From contig DASYRM010000147.1 in the NCBI GenBank assembly GCA_036004405.1, positions 1-52,119 on the forward strand: a stretch of 52,119 bases of DNA, read 5' to 3'. The translations under genes were made by a program, and so were the position numbers. Source of the stretch: DASYRM01 sp036004405. Its GTDB lineage: Bacteria; Acidobacteriota; Vicinamibacteria; Vicinamibacterales; UBA2999. Of the stretch, positions 25,476-33,755 are shown piece by piece (the stretch's first letter is position 1; each line of letters opens with the position of its first letter). The notes under the pieces are model-generated. The model did no database searches and was not told the origin of the DNA. It worked only from the letters and a program-made list of their open reading frames with translations.

Positions 25476-27061
25476 GAAGGCATGTCGCCGTCGCGGCGCT
25501 CGTTGCGTTCGTGGCTGCAGCCGTAGAGGCGGACCTCGTAGAGGTCCGCCTGCTGGCGGCGCAGACCCGCGCCGGTGCGGTGCCGCGCAATGTCACCGAG
25601 CGCCCGCCGGCGTCGCGCCCATCGAAGCCCGACATCAACCGCCGCCATCCCGACGGCAGCACGCCGCTGCAGTGGGCCGTCTACAATGGCGACGTCGCCG
25701 AGGTGAAACGACTCCTGCGCGCCGGCGCCGACGCATCGATCGCCAACAAGTACGGCGCCACGTCCATGAGCCTGGCCGCCGAAGTGGCCAACACCGACAT
25801 CCTCAAGCTGCTGCTGGAAGTGGGCGCCAACGTCGAATCGCCCAACGCCGACGGCATGACGGCGCTGCTGGCGGTGTCGCGAACCGGCAACGTCGAAGCG
25901 GCGAAGCTGCTGCTGGACCACGGCGCCGCCGTCGATGCGAAAGAGAAGTTCGGCGGCCAGACGCCGCTGATGTGGGCGTCCGCGCGCCGCCATCCGGAGA
26001 TGATGCAGCTCCTCATCTCCAGGGGCGCCGACGTCAACGCCGCCTCCATCGATCGCAATTACCAGCGTCACATCCAGGCGGAGGGTCGCCCGAAGAGCCT
26101 CGACGCCGGCGGCCTGACGCCGCTGCTCTACGCCGCGCGCGAGAACTGCATGGCGTGCGTGGACGTGCTGGTCAAGAACAAGGCCGACATCGACCTTCCG
26201 GATCCCGACGGCGCCACGCCGCTGCTGGTGGCGATCATGAACGCCAACTGGGACCTGGCGCGGCAGTTGATCGAGGCCGGCGCTGACGTCAACCAGTGGG
26301 ACGTCTTCGGCGAAGCGCCGCTCTATACCGCAGTCGACCAGCGCACTCGCATCGACGGCAACCGCAACTCCATCGATTCGCCGAACAAGAATACCGGCAT
26401 CGCGATTGTGAAGCTGCTGCTCGACAAGGGCGCCGATCCCGACATGCAGCTGTTCTTCAAGCCGGCGAACGTGCGCGGCCTGCTGCACACGCGAGGGGCC
26501 ACGCCGCTCATCCGCGCGGCGTTCAACAACGACGCCGAGGTGGTGAAGCTCCTGCTCGAGAGGGGCGCCGACGCCACGCTGCCCACCGCGGATCGCCAGT
26601 CGCCGATCCACGCCGTGCTCGCGGGCCGCGCGCCCGAACCGCAGGCCGTCGAGCTGATCAAGACGCTGCAGAAGGCCGGCGCGGACGTCAACCTTGTCGC
26701 GCTGATCAATCACCCCGAAGAGATTCGGGGCGGCTCGGCGCTGCACTTCGCTGTGCGCAAGCGCTACAAGGACGTCATCAAGCTCCTGGCCTCCTACAAG
26801 ATCGGCATGGACGCGGTCGATCAGGACGGCCTCACCGCGCTGGACTACACGCAGAGCCGCGGCTTCATGCCGTTCATGGCGCTCCAGACGCCGCAGTACA
26901 AAGACGAGGCGGCGCTGCTGCGCGAGCTGGGCGCCACGAAGCTGCTGTCGAAGAACCCCGTGTGGCCGGTGCTCGGTCCGCCGCAGGGTGTGTGGCCGGA
27001 CATCTGGCCGCTGGGCGAGCCACGAGTACATGAGCCTGTCTACCATCGCGAATCCGACTAG
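25472..27061 (+). CDS. Secreted ankyrin-repeat protein
   Basis: A protein of 529 residues. A hydrophobic N-terminus (VAVAALVAFVAAA) looks like a signal peptide, and about eight to ten ankyrin repeats follow from residue 60 (STPLQWAVYNGDVAEVKRLL, TSMSLAAEVANTDILKLLL, QTPLMWASARRHPEMMQLL and others). One repeat area has CMACVDVLVK. The N-terminus is odd: residues 18-26 (VEADLVEVR) are encoded by a perfect DNA palindrome at 25527-25551 that interrupts what would otherwise be a normal signal-peptide end (LLAAQ follows). It overlaps the DUF1552 gene by four bases and the MBL gene by about 32 bases. In such operons the ankyrin protein is probably a periplasmic binding partner. Confidence 0.88.
   Translation: MRRHVAVAALVAFVAAAVEADLVEVRLLAAQTRAGAVPRNVTERPPASRPSKPDINRRHPDGSTPLQWAVYNGDVAEVKRLLRAGADASIANKYGATSMSLAAEVANTDILKLLLEVGANVESPNADGMTALLAVSRTGNVEAAKLLLDHGAAVDAKEKFGGQTPLMWASARRHPEMMQLLISRGADVNAASIDRNYQRHIQAEGRPKSLDAGGLTPLLYAARENCMACVDVLVKNKADIDLPDPDGATPLLVAIMNANWDLARQLIEAGADVNQWDVFGEAPLYTAVDQRTRIDGNRNSIDSPNKNTGIAIVKLLLDKGADPDMQLFFKPANVRGLLHTRGATPLIRAAFNNDAEVVKLLLERGADATLPTADRQSPIHAVLAGRAPEPQAVELIKTLQKAGADVNLVALINHPEEIRGGSALHFAVRKRYKDVIKLLASYKIGMDAVDQDGLTALDYTQSRGFMPFMALQTPQYKDEAALLRELGATKLLSKNPVWPVLGPPQGVWPDIWPLGEPRVHEPVYHRESD
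25527..25551. repeat. Palindromic element inside the ankyrin gene
   Basis: Perfect 11-base inverted repeat, AGGCGGACCTC and GAGGTCCGCCT, with a GTA spacer. It is in frame and encodes the charged insert VEADLVEVR within the signal-peptide region. The flanking GTAGAGGC resembles the GTAGGGGC edge of the repeat found at 35105 and 49796, so it may be a diverged member of the same dispersed family. Confidence 0.55.
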
Positions 27062-27956
27062 TTCGAGAAGAGACTTCCTTCTAACTGGAGCCGCCGCGTT
27101 CGGTGGCCTGCTGCTTCCGCGTATCGCGAGCGCGCAGGCGCGCATCTCGACCACCGATCTCGGCGGCCTGACGCTCCTTCAGGGCGCCGGCGCCAACGTG
27201 CTCGCGTTGGCGGGGGCGGACGGGGCGCTGATGATCGATGGCGGGCTGGCGGCGAATGCGGATGCGCTGCTCCCCGCGGTTCGAAGCGCCACCAAGACCG
27301 ATCGCATCAACACGCTGATCAACACGCACGGCCACCCCGAGCAGGTGGGCGCCAACGAAGCAGTGGGGAAGGCGGGCGGCGTTCTCTTCGCCCACGAGAA
27401 CACCAAAAGGTATCTCAGCACGCCGGTCGAATCGGTGACGTTCAAGGGGCGCCGGAAGCCGCTGCCGCAGGCGGCGCGGCCGACGAAGACGGTGCGCGGC
27501 GACGGCTCCATGGAGTTCGGCGGCCAGCAGATCGACTACGGCTATCTGCCCGCGGCGCACACCGACGGCGATCTCTTCCTGCATCTGCCGAAGCTGAATC
27601 TGGTCGTGGTCGGGGGAGTCGTCTCGGCCGAACGCTGGCCGCTCATCGACTACCGCAACGGCGCCTGGCTGGGCGGCCGCGTGCGCGCGCTCGAGCGGCT
27701 CGCGGATCTGGTGAAGCCTGATACGCGCGTGGTGCCGGCCGACGGCCGCGTGATGACGGGTGCCGACATCGTGCGTCACCGCGACCTGTATCAGAAGCTG
27801 TTCCTGACCATGATCGAGTACCTGAACATGGGTCAGGGGCCGGAGGACGCGGTGAAGCGGAACCCGCTGAAGCCATACGAAGCGGAATTCGGCGACTCGT
27901 CGACGTTCACCTACGGCGCCATGCGCAGCATGATGATCGCCTACGTTCCGGACTGA
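27030..27956 (+). CDS. MBL-fold metallo-hydrolase-like protein with Tat signal
   Basis: A protein of 308 residues. The start ATG 27030 gives a twin-arginine signal (SSRRDFLLTGAAAFGG, cleavage near IASAQA). The metallo-beta-lactamase core is recognisable (NVLALAGADGALMIDGG, then INTLINTHGHPEQVGANE and PAAHTDGDLFLHLP). The usual HxHxDH is H100-G-H-P-E-Q, with the Asp-His pair replaced by Glu-Gln, while H177 is retained, so only part of the binuclear zinc site is present. This variant recurs in related acidobacterial proteins, so it may be functional with one metal. It is the last gene of the DUF1592 operon and overlaps the ankyrin gene by 32 bases. Confidence 0.83.
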   Translation: MSLSTIANPTSSRRDFLLTGAAAFGGLLLPRIASAQARISTTDLGGLTLLQGAGANVLALAGADGALMIDGGLAANADALLPAVRSATKTDRINTLINTHGHPEQVGANEAVGKAGGVLFAHENTKRYLSTPVESVTFKGRRKPLPQAARPTKTVRGDGSMEFGGQQIDYGYLPAAHTDGDLFLHLPKLNLVVVGGVVSAERWPLIDYRNGAWLGGRVRALERLADLVKPDTRVVPADGRVMTGADIVRHRDLYQKLFLTMIEYLNMGQGPEDAVKRNPLKPYEAEFGDSSTFTYGAMRSMMIAYVPD

Positions 27957-28176
27957 CCCGTCCGGGCGGTCGTCATTCTCTCGTTGTCCAAGTTAGGCGG
28001 CGAATGTTTCCTCACGCTGGGCACCTTGGCGCCCTGAAAGGACTAGGCACGCGTATATCTGATTCGACTTCGGCCTGCCAGACAACCGCGAAGATCGGCG
28101 CTTCGGGTCAGCCTCTTCTATCGGATGATAAAATCTCGTCGTTCATGCCGAGCACACCCCGCGGAGGATTGTCGCG
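27957..28176. other. Intergenic region before the AAA/TOPRIM pair
   Basis: 220 bases without a gene, separating the GC-rich operon from the lower-GC defence-like pair. A Shine-Dalgarno (GGAGG) lies 9 bases before the ATG at 28177, and GATAAAAT near 28128-28135 could serve as a -10 element with no convincing -35. No integrase, tRNA end or direct repeat that would mark an insertion site was seen. Confidence 0.4.
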
Positions 28177-29463
28177 ATGATCGCTCGCATCGAGGCATTG
28201 AACTACCGCTGCCTGCGGTTCGTCGCTCAAGATCTCGACCCATTTCACGTTCTCGTCGGCGCTAACGCCAGCGGGAAGAGCACCTTCCTGGACGTGTTTG
28301 CGTTCATGTCGGATCTGATCTCGCTGGGTCCTGACGGTGCGATTGCCGAGCGTGTGCCGGACTTCAGAGATCTGGTATGGATGCGGCAGGAGGGCCACTT
28401 TGAGGTGGCGGTGGAACTCAGCATTCCGGATGACCGCAGGGAGGTCTTCCGAAACGGAGGCTACAGCCGGGCACGTTACGAAGTGTCGTTGGGGACCCGC
28501 GGCGAAGACACACAGCCGACGATCTTGGGTGAAACCTTCTGGTTAATTCCGTCGGGGTCTGCGACGGTTCAGGAACCGAGTGCTCGGACGTTGTTTCCTG
28601 AATTTGCGAACCCGCCGTCAACCATCATGAAGGGCGGTCGTCGCGCACCGGATGGTTGGAAGAAGATCGTCAACAAGGTCCCAGAATCAGGGAACGACTA
28701 TTTTTCTTCCGAGACATCGAACTGGAACAACCTGTTCCGGCTCGGACCGCACAAGTCAGCGCTCGCGAACCTGCCGGAAGACGAAACAAAGTTCCCTGTT
28801 GCCACGTGGTTCAAAGAACTTTTGATGGTTGGGATAGATCGCCTTGCGCTAAATAGCGAGCGAATGCGCCAGCCAAGTCCGCCGCGAGCGCCCAGAATCT
28901 TCCTGCCGGACGGCTCTACTCTGCCCTGGGTAGTCGATCGGCTTATTTCTCGCGAGCCGGCGCGATTCAAGGATTGGATTAGCCACGTCCGGACGGCTCT
29001 TCCAGAACTGAAGACGGTAGAGAGCATCGAGAGACCTGAAGACCGGCACCGCTATCTCGTTCTGGAGCTTCAGAACGGTTTGAGGGTTCCTTCATGGGCG
29101 GCTTCGGATGGAACACTCCGTCTCTTAGGGTTGACCCTTCTGGCGTACCTGTCCAATCTAGCCGCTGCAGTGTTCCTTATCGAGGAACCCGAAAACGGAA
29201 TTCATCCTCGAGCAGTCGAGACTGTAATGCAATCCCTGTCGTCCGTTTACGACGCGCAGGTGCTTCTTGCCACGCACTCGCCGGTAATCCTTAGTATCGC
29301 CAGGCTTGAACAGGTGCTTTGCTTTGCTAAGACCCCAGAAGGGGCAACGGACATAGTGCGGGGCAGCGATCATCCTGGTCTGAAACACTGGAAAGGCGAG
29401 GTCGACCTCGGGACGCTGTTCGCCAGCGGAGTCCTCGGAGAGACTCCGGTGCATGCCGACTGA
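28177..29463 (+). CDS. AAA-family (ABC/OLD-like) ATPase of a two-gene defence-like system
   Basis: A protein of 428 residues. Walker A is GANASGKST (residues 28-36), the ABC-type signature is ASDGTLRLLGL (around 309), Walker B is VFLIEEPENGIHP (332-344) with two acidic residues, and the switch His is in LLATHSP (about 368). This is the AAA_21/OLD/RloA-like class in which a coiled insert separates the two halves of the ATPase. Such proteins sense phage products and license an associated effector. The stop overlaps the start of the TOPRIM-like gene by 11 bases, so the pair is coupled. The GC content drops to about 50-58 percent in several 60-base rows here, against mid-60s or more around it, suggesting recent transfer. 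Confidence 0.87.
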   Translation: MIARIEALNYRCLRFVAQDLDPFHVLVGANASGKSTFLDVFAFMSDLISLGPDGAIAERVPDFRDLVWMRQEGHFEVAVELSIPDDRREVFRNGGYSRARYEVSLGTRGEDTQPTILGETFWLIPSGSATVQEPSARTLFPEFANPPSTIMKGGRRAPDGWKKIVNKVPESGNDYFSSETSNWNNLFRLGPHKSALANLPEDETKFPVATWFKELLMVGIDRLALNSERMRQPSPPRAPRIFLPDGSTLPWVVDRLISREPARFKDWISHVRTALPELKTVESIERPEDRHRYLVLELQNGLRVPSWAASDGTLRLLGLTLLAYLSNLAAAVFLIEEPENGIHPRAVETVMQSLSSVYDAQVLLATHSPVILSIARLEQVLCFAKTPEGATDIVRGSDHPGLKHWKGEVDLGTLFASGVLGETPVHAD

Positions 29464-30073
29464 TCTCGTCCTTCTCGTTGCAGACAAGAACATCGAACAC
29501 GGCATTCGTGGCTTGCTCAGCCGCCCGCAGGCTCTTGGAATTCGTCCAGTCACCTCGAAGATCTACGTGCATCCGCATCGGGATCCGGCATGCGCGCAAA
29601 AGCCGCACGAGTTCTTGCGGCAGTTTTCCGGTGACTACGACAGAGCCCTGGTTGTGTTTGATCACCAAGGATGTGGTCGCGAAAACCACCTCCCAACCCA
29701 ACTGGAAGACACGGTGCGCCAATTGCTTGCGGCCAACGGCTGGGACGATCGCGCAGACGCTGTCGTTATCGCACCCGAGCTTGAAGCATGGGTATTCTCC
29801 ACATCACCACAGGTCGAAGCGTGTCTCGCTTGGTCCGGGCAGACACCGCTGCGGTCATGGCTACAAGCTCAGGGCCTGTGGGCAGATCAGCATCCCAAAC
29901 CTGCGGATCCAAAATCTGCTATTGAAGCGGTACTAGGGAAACTTCGTCGCCCCCGTTCATCAGCAATCTACGAAGACCTTGCCAGAGTCGTCGGCCTCGG
30001 CCAGTGCCAGGACCCTGCATTCAACCGCTTCAGGGCTGTCTTGCAGCGTTGGTTCCCCATTGCCGGCAACTGA
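29453..30073 (+). CDS. TOPRIM-like (DUF4276/RloB-type) partner protein
   Basis: A protein of 206 residues. Features of the compact TOPRIM-like proteins that accompany AAA ATPases are visible: an opening strand with an acidic residue (LLVADKNIEHGIRGLL, E15), a hydrophobic strand ending in Asp (ALVVFDHQGCG, D70) and the PELEAWVF block (108-115) that matches the conserved acidic/aromatic segment of DUF4276 and RloB proteins. In PARIS the equivalent small TOPRIM protein is the toxic nuclease released by the ATPase. It also resembles the MAD4-like component paired with an ATPase in the methylation-associated defence system, though no methyltransferase is present here. Function is inferred from architecture; a nuclease activity is likely but unproven. 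Confidence 0.7.
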   Translation: MPTDLVLLVADKNIEHGIRGLLSRPQALGIRPVTSKIYVHPHRDPACAQKPHEFLRQFSGDYDRALVVFDHQGCGRENHLPTQLEDTVRQLLAANGWDDRADAVVIAPELEAWVFSTSPQVEACLAWSGQTPLRSWLQAQGLWADQHPKPADPKSAIEAVLGKLRRPRSSAIYEDLARVVGLGQCQDPAFNRFRAVLQRWFPIAGN

Positions 30074-30110
30074 AGTCTTCTGCAGCTTCGTCGAGCCAGA
30101 TGGTGACTAT

Positions 30111-30139
30111 CGCTGGTGATGCACCTGTCATCACCAGTG
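30111..30139. terminator. Hairpin after the AAA/TOPRIM pair
   Basis: CTGGTGATG (30113-30121) and CATCACCAG (30129-30137) form a perfect 9-base stem, extendable by a G-U and a C-G pair to 30111-30139, around a 7-base loop. It starts 38 bases after the TOPRIM stop and lies between convergent genes. No T-run follows, so it is a terminator candidate only. Confidence 0.45.
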
Positions 30140-30269
30140 CCGTTCCGCGCTCGGAGTCGCAGCCCGTTGCAGGCTTCCTGAGCGATCAAAGACTCGAAGC
30201 TAGACGGAAGGACCAGACTGATGCCGCAGCCGGCCCTGCGCCTCCTCCCCACATCTGCCGAGGCGAGAG

Positions 30270-31955
30270 TCAAGCGTCCCGATCCCGCCTGACCTTCACC
30301 TTCTTGCCCCGGAGCGTGCCGGCTCCGACTGCGGCAATGATGGCGTCGGCAAGGTCGTCCGGCACTTCGACGACCGAGAAATTCTCGGCGATGCGAATCC
30401 CGCCGATCGCGCTCGACGGCACCCCGCTCTCTCCCGCGATGGCGCCCACGAGATCACCGGGCCTGATGCCGGCCTTCTTGCCGGCGCCGAAGAACACGCG
30501 CGCCACCCCTTCTCGCGCGTGACCGCCAGCGGGGCCACGGTCGCGCCCGCCGGGTAGCGCCGGAGCCGACGGCGCTGCCGCGATCTCCACCTCACGATCG
30601 TCGTCGCCGGCCGCGCCATGCGCCATCTTCACCGCGGCCGCCGCGATGTCCATCACGTCGAAGTCGTCGGCGAGCGCCGCCACCACGGTGCGCATCTCGT
30701 CGAAGTCGCCGGCGGCCAGGCGTTCGCGCAGGGCGGCCGTCAACTGTTCGAGGCGCCGCGCGCGCAGGTCCTTGACAGTGGGGACGGGGTGCACGTCGAT
30801 CTTCTGCTTGGTAAAGCGCTCGATGGTGCGGAGCAGGCGGTGCTCGCGCGGATCGGCCAGCGTAATGGCGGTGCCGACGCGGCCGGCCCGCCCGGTGCGG
30901 CCGATGCGATGCACGTACGATTCGGGATCGGCGGGGAGGTCGTAGTTGACGACGTGCGAGACGTGCTCGATGTCCAGCCCGCGCGCGGCGACGTCGGTGG
31001 CCATGAGCAGGTCGGTCTTGCCGGCGCGCACGCGGTTCATCACCGCGTCGCGCTGCCGCTGCTGCATGCCGCCGTGGAGCGCCTCGGCGCGATAGCCGTG
31101 CGCGTTGAGCGTCTCGACCAGCGTATCCACGGCGAGCCGGGTGCGGCAGAACACAATGGCCGTGCGCGGGTGCTCCATGTCGAGGATGCGGTCGAGCGCG
31201 GCGGGCTTCTGATCGCGGCGTACCACGTAGGCCACCTGCCGCACGCGCGGGAGCGTCCCCGAGCCGACCTTCTCGGCGGCGATCGTCACGCGCTCGGGCT
31301 TCCGCAGGTGCCGTTCGGCGATCTTCAGGATGCGGGCGGGAAGCGTGGCCGAGAACAGCGCCGTCTGGCGGGTCGTCGGCGTGGCGTCCAGGATCTGCTC
31401 GATGTCCTCGGCGAATCCCATGTCCAGCATCTCGTCCCCTTCGTCGAGCACCAGGACGTGAATGCCGTCGAGACGGAGCGTCGTGCGCCGGATGTGATCC
31501 AGCGCGCGGCCGGGCGTGGCCACCACGATGTGCGCGCCGCGCTGGAGGGCGCGAATCTGCTGCTCCATGCCGGCGCCGCCATAGAGCGGGACGACGATGA
31601 CGCCGGTCCCATCCGCGTACTTGTGGATCGCCTCGCTGACCTGCATCGCCAGCTCGCGGGTCGGAACCAGCACGAGACCGCCGGGGGGCGCGGCCAGTCG
31701 CGGTTTCTTGTCCACGGCGCGCGGATCCCGCTCGGTCACGCGCTGGATCATCGGCAGGGCGAAGGCGGCGGTCTTGCCGGTGCCGGTGGCGGCCTGAGCG
31801 AGCAGGTCGCGGCCGGCGAGCATGATGGGGATGGTGGCCCGCTGGACCGGGGTGGGCTCCTCGTAGCCGAGCGCGGTGACGGCGGCGAGCAGGGTGTCAG
31901 AGAGCCCGAGTACGGGGAAGCCCCCCTTCGATGACGGAGTGCGTGAGGAAGGCAT
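30270..31955 (-). CDS. DEAD-box RNA helicase with variant DEGD motif
   Basis: A protein of 561 residues. Helicase motifs in order: Q motif (PTPVQRATIP, Q38), ATGTGKT (56-62), PTREL (98-102), TPGR, motif II DEGD (171-174), SAT (202-204), the second RecA domain with VFCRTR, DVAARGLDI and HRIGRTGRAG. The C-terminus has the DbpA-type RNA-binding domain (about 480-555, VFFGAGKKAGIRPGDLVGAI) after a Gly/Arg-rich linker. This is the CsdA/DeaD-like family that remodels structured RNA and ribosome precursors, often induced by cold. The Ala of DEAD is Gly, and the codons (GAC GAA GGG GAC) show it clearly. The PPIase gene lies upstream on the same strand with a 23-base gap. Confidence 0.93.
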   Translation of the reverse strand: MPSSRTPSSKGGFPVLGLSDTLLAAVTALGYEEPTPVQRATIPIMLAGRDLLAQAATGTGKTAAFALPMIQRVTERDPRAVDKKPRLAAPPGGLVLVPTRELAMQVSEAIHKYADGTGVIVVPLYGGAGMEQQIRALQRGAHIVVATPGRALDHIRRTTLRLDGIHVLVLDEGDEMLDMGFAEDIEQILDATPTTRQTALFSATLPARILKIAERHLRKPERVTIAAEKVGSGTLPRVRQVAYVVRRDQKPAALDRILDMEHPRTAIVFCRTRLAVDTLVETLNAHGYRAEALHGGMQQRQRDAVMNRVRAGKTDLLMATDVAARGLDIEHVSHVVNYDLPADPESYVHRIGRTGRAGRVGTAITLADPREHRLLRTIERFTKQKIDVHPVPTVKDLRARRLEQLTAALRERLAAGDFDEMRTVVAALADDFDVMDIAAAAVKMAHGAAGDDDREVEIAAAPSAPALPGGRDRGPAGGHAREGVARVFFGAGKKAGIRPGDLVGAIAGESGVPSSAIGGIRIAENFSVVEVPDDLADAIIAAVGAGTLRGKKVKVRRDRDA

Positions 31956-31978
31956 CCCGTGATTGTCCCACGGTCATC

Positions 31979-32581
31979 TCAGGGGCGCACGGTGATCGTC
32001 TTGATCGTCTGCGGCGTGACCGGCTTGCTCATGGCGCCGTCGTCCCCGAGCGACGTCTGCGTCTCAGCAATCGCGTCCACCGTCGTCATGCCCGACGTGA
32101 CGCGGGCAAAGATCACGTAGTTGGGCGGCAGCTCGTAGTCCATGTGCATGATGAAGAACTGGCTGCCGTTGGTGTTCGGCCCCGCGTTGGCATAGGCGAC
32201 CATGCCGCGGCGGTAGCCGTCCCGGTAGAGCGGTGACTGGGGGTTGATGTTGTCCGGAAATGGCTGGCCCCAGGCGCTCTCGCCGCCGGACCCGGTGCCG
32301 GTCGGGTCACCACCCTGGAGCATGAAGCCCTTCACGATGCGGTGGAACGTCAGCCCGTTGTAGTAGCCGTGCTCGGCCAGCAGCCGGAAGTTTTCGACCG
32401 CCTGCGGCGAGTCGCTCTCCAGGAACTCGATCTCGATCGCGCCCTTGTCGGTCTCGATCGTCGCGTGCTTGCCTCCGGAGCTTTTCGCGCCCGCCGGAAC
32501 CTTGCTGTGGCCTGACTGCGAGCAGCCGGCGACCAGGAGACCGGCGACTGCCGCGATGAGTCCGAACCTGAGGATCGACAT
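31979..32581 (-). CDS. Cyclophilin-type peptidyl-prolyl isomerase lipoprotein
   Basis: A protein of 200 residues. The ATG at 32581 gives a clean lipoprotein signal (ILRFGLIAAVAGLLVAGC, lipobox LVAGC); the frame is open a little further upstream. The cyclophilin domain shows NGLTFHRIVKGFMLQGGDPTG, with the catalytic Arg in FHRI, and GPNTNGSQFFI, the usual core. It therefore catalyses proline cis-trans isomerisation in secreted proteins at the envelope. The C-terminal ITVRP is typical. It lies between the lactonase-like gene (31 bases upstream) and the helicase gene (23 bases downstream). Confidence 0.93.
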   Translation of the reverse strand: MSILRFGLIAAVAGLLVAGCSQSGHSKVPAGAKSSGGKHATIETDKGAIEIEFLESDSPQAVENFRLLAEHGYYNGLTFHRIVKGFMLQGGDPTGTGSGGESAWGQPFPDNINPQSPLYRDGYRRGMVAYANAGPNTNGSQFFIMHMDYELPPNYVIFARVTSGMTTVDAIAETQTSLGDDGAMSKPVTPQTIKTITVRP

Positions 32582-32612
32582 CCCTAGAGGATAGCGCGCC
32601 AACCGTCCCGAT

Positions 32613-33734
32613 TCATCGAGCGCCTTTCATCATCAGGATCCACATCGGCCCGTTGCCCGCATCGTAGGCGTCGCGGGGGGTCATCTTGCCGGTGGTGATG
32701 TTCACTTCGTAGGTGACCATGCGCCCCGCCGTGCCGCCGCTTCCGGCGGCCGCCATGAAGCGTCCGGCAGGATCGAGGCAGAGCGGCCTCACCCCGGGTT
32801 CGGTGCGCACGCGATCGGCGGCCGACAGCCGGCCCGTGGTCTGGTCGATGGTGAAGCTGGCGATGCTGTCGTGCTCGCGGGTGACGACGAACAGCAGTTT
32901 CCCGTTGGGATGAATCAGCACTTCCGAACAGGTGATCTCGCTCTTGACCGTGTAGTCGCTCGGAACTGTGGAGATGCTCTGCACCTTTGCGAGCAGCCCC
33001 GTGGACGGGTCGAGACGATACGCCGTGGCGCTCGCGCCCTGTTCGTCAGCCGAGTAGGCCATGTTCAGCGTGGGGTGTACCAGCAGGTGGCGCGGCCCCT
33101 CGTGTTCCGTGAGCGTGAGGAACGCCGGCGCATTCCACGCCAGATGCCCGGTCTTCTCGTCGAACCGGAACTGCGCCACCGCGTTCGGTCCGCCGCTCCG
33201 AGTCACGTGGGGCACGAACATGTACCGGTTCGACGGGTCCACTTCGATGCCGTGGCACCCGTAGGACGTGACGCGCCATTCCACCGGCGTGGGTGCAATC
33301 TCGCCGCGTTCGTTGATCGCGTGCACGCCGATGGTGCTCTGGTAGAAGTACACCGAGAGCAGGAACCGGCCCGTGCGGTCGATCACGATCTGAATCGGCT
33401 CGCCCTCGATCGGCACGGTGCCGACGAGCGACAGGCCGCCCGTGACGGGATCGATGCCATAGCTCGAGATCTGACGGCGATCGCGGCACGCGACGTAGAG
33501 GAAGCGATGCCGCGGATCGAAGGCCAGCGGGTCGGGGCCGCCCTCGACCGGCACCTGCTGCCGCCACGTCACCTTACCGGTGGCCGGATCCATCGTGAAG
33601 ATGGCGATGCGGTTGTCGCGCCGCACCGACACGTAGCCGATGTGGGGTGGCTGGTCCGCGGTTTGAGCCGCGGCGCCGGTCCAGGCGAGGCTCGCCGACG
33701 CGCTGGTGACGAGGAACTCCCGGCGGGTATACAT
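32613..33734 (-). CDS. Lactonase-family beta-propeller protein with Tat-like signal
   Basis: A protein of 373 residues starting MYTRREFLVTSAS, a twin-arginine signal. The mature part is a seven-bladed propeller of the 6-phosphogluconolactonase/YkgB (carboxy-cis,cis-muconate cyclase-like) family, with blades such as DPLAFDPRHRFLYVACRD, GRFLLSVYFYQSTIGVHAI, GIEVDPSNRYMFVPHV and GPRHLLVHPTLNMAYSADE. Cytoplasmic YbhE hydrolyses 6-phosphogluconolactone, but an exported member must have another sugar lactone or a binding role. The gene follows the triple NTF2-domain gene by 21 bases and is probably co-transcribed with it. Confidence 0.87.
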   Translation of the reverse strand: MYTRREFLVTSASASLAWTGAAAQTADQPPHIGYVSVRRDNRIAIFTMDPATGKVTWRQQVPVEGGPDPLAFDPRHRFLYVACRDRRQISSYGIDPVTGGLSLVGTVPIEGEPIQIVIDRTGRFLLSVYFYQSTIGVHAINERGEIAPTPVEWRVTSYGCHGIEVDPSNRYMFVPHVTRSGGPNAVAQFRFDEKTGHLAWNAPAFLTLTEHEGPRHLLVHPTLNMAYSADEQGASATAYRLDPSTGLLAKVQSISTVPSDYTVKSEITCSEVLIHPNGKLLFVVTREHDSIASFTIDQTTGRLSAADRVRTEPGVRPLCLDPAGRFMAAAGSGGTAGRMVTYEVNITTGKMTPRDAYDAGNGPMWILMMKGAR

Positions 33735-33755
33735 GACCTCTTCGCGGTGGCGGCG

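Noticed and set aside
25358..27154. A 598-codon minus-strand frame opposite the ankyrin gene
   Set aside because: Composition is that of a shadow frame, while the plus-strand ankyrin repeats are unmistakable.
27992..27998. GTTAGGC resembling an integron attC core just before the AAA/TOPRIM pair
   Set aside because: No matching inverse core with proper spacing or integron integrase was found; a 7-base match is expected by chance.
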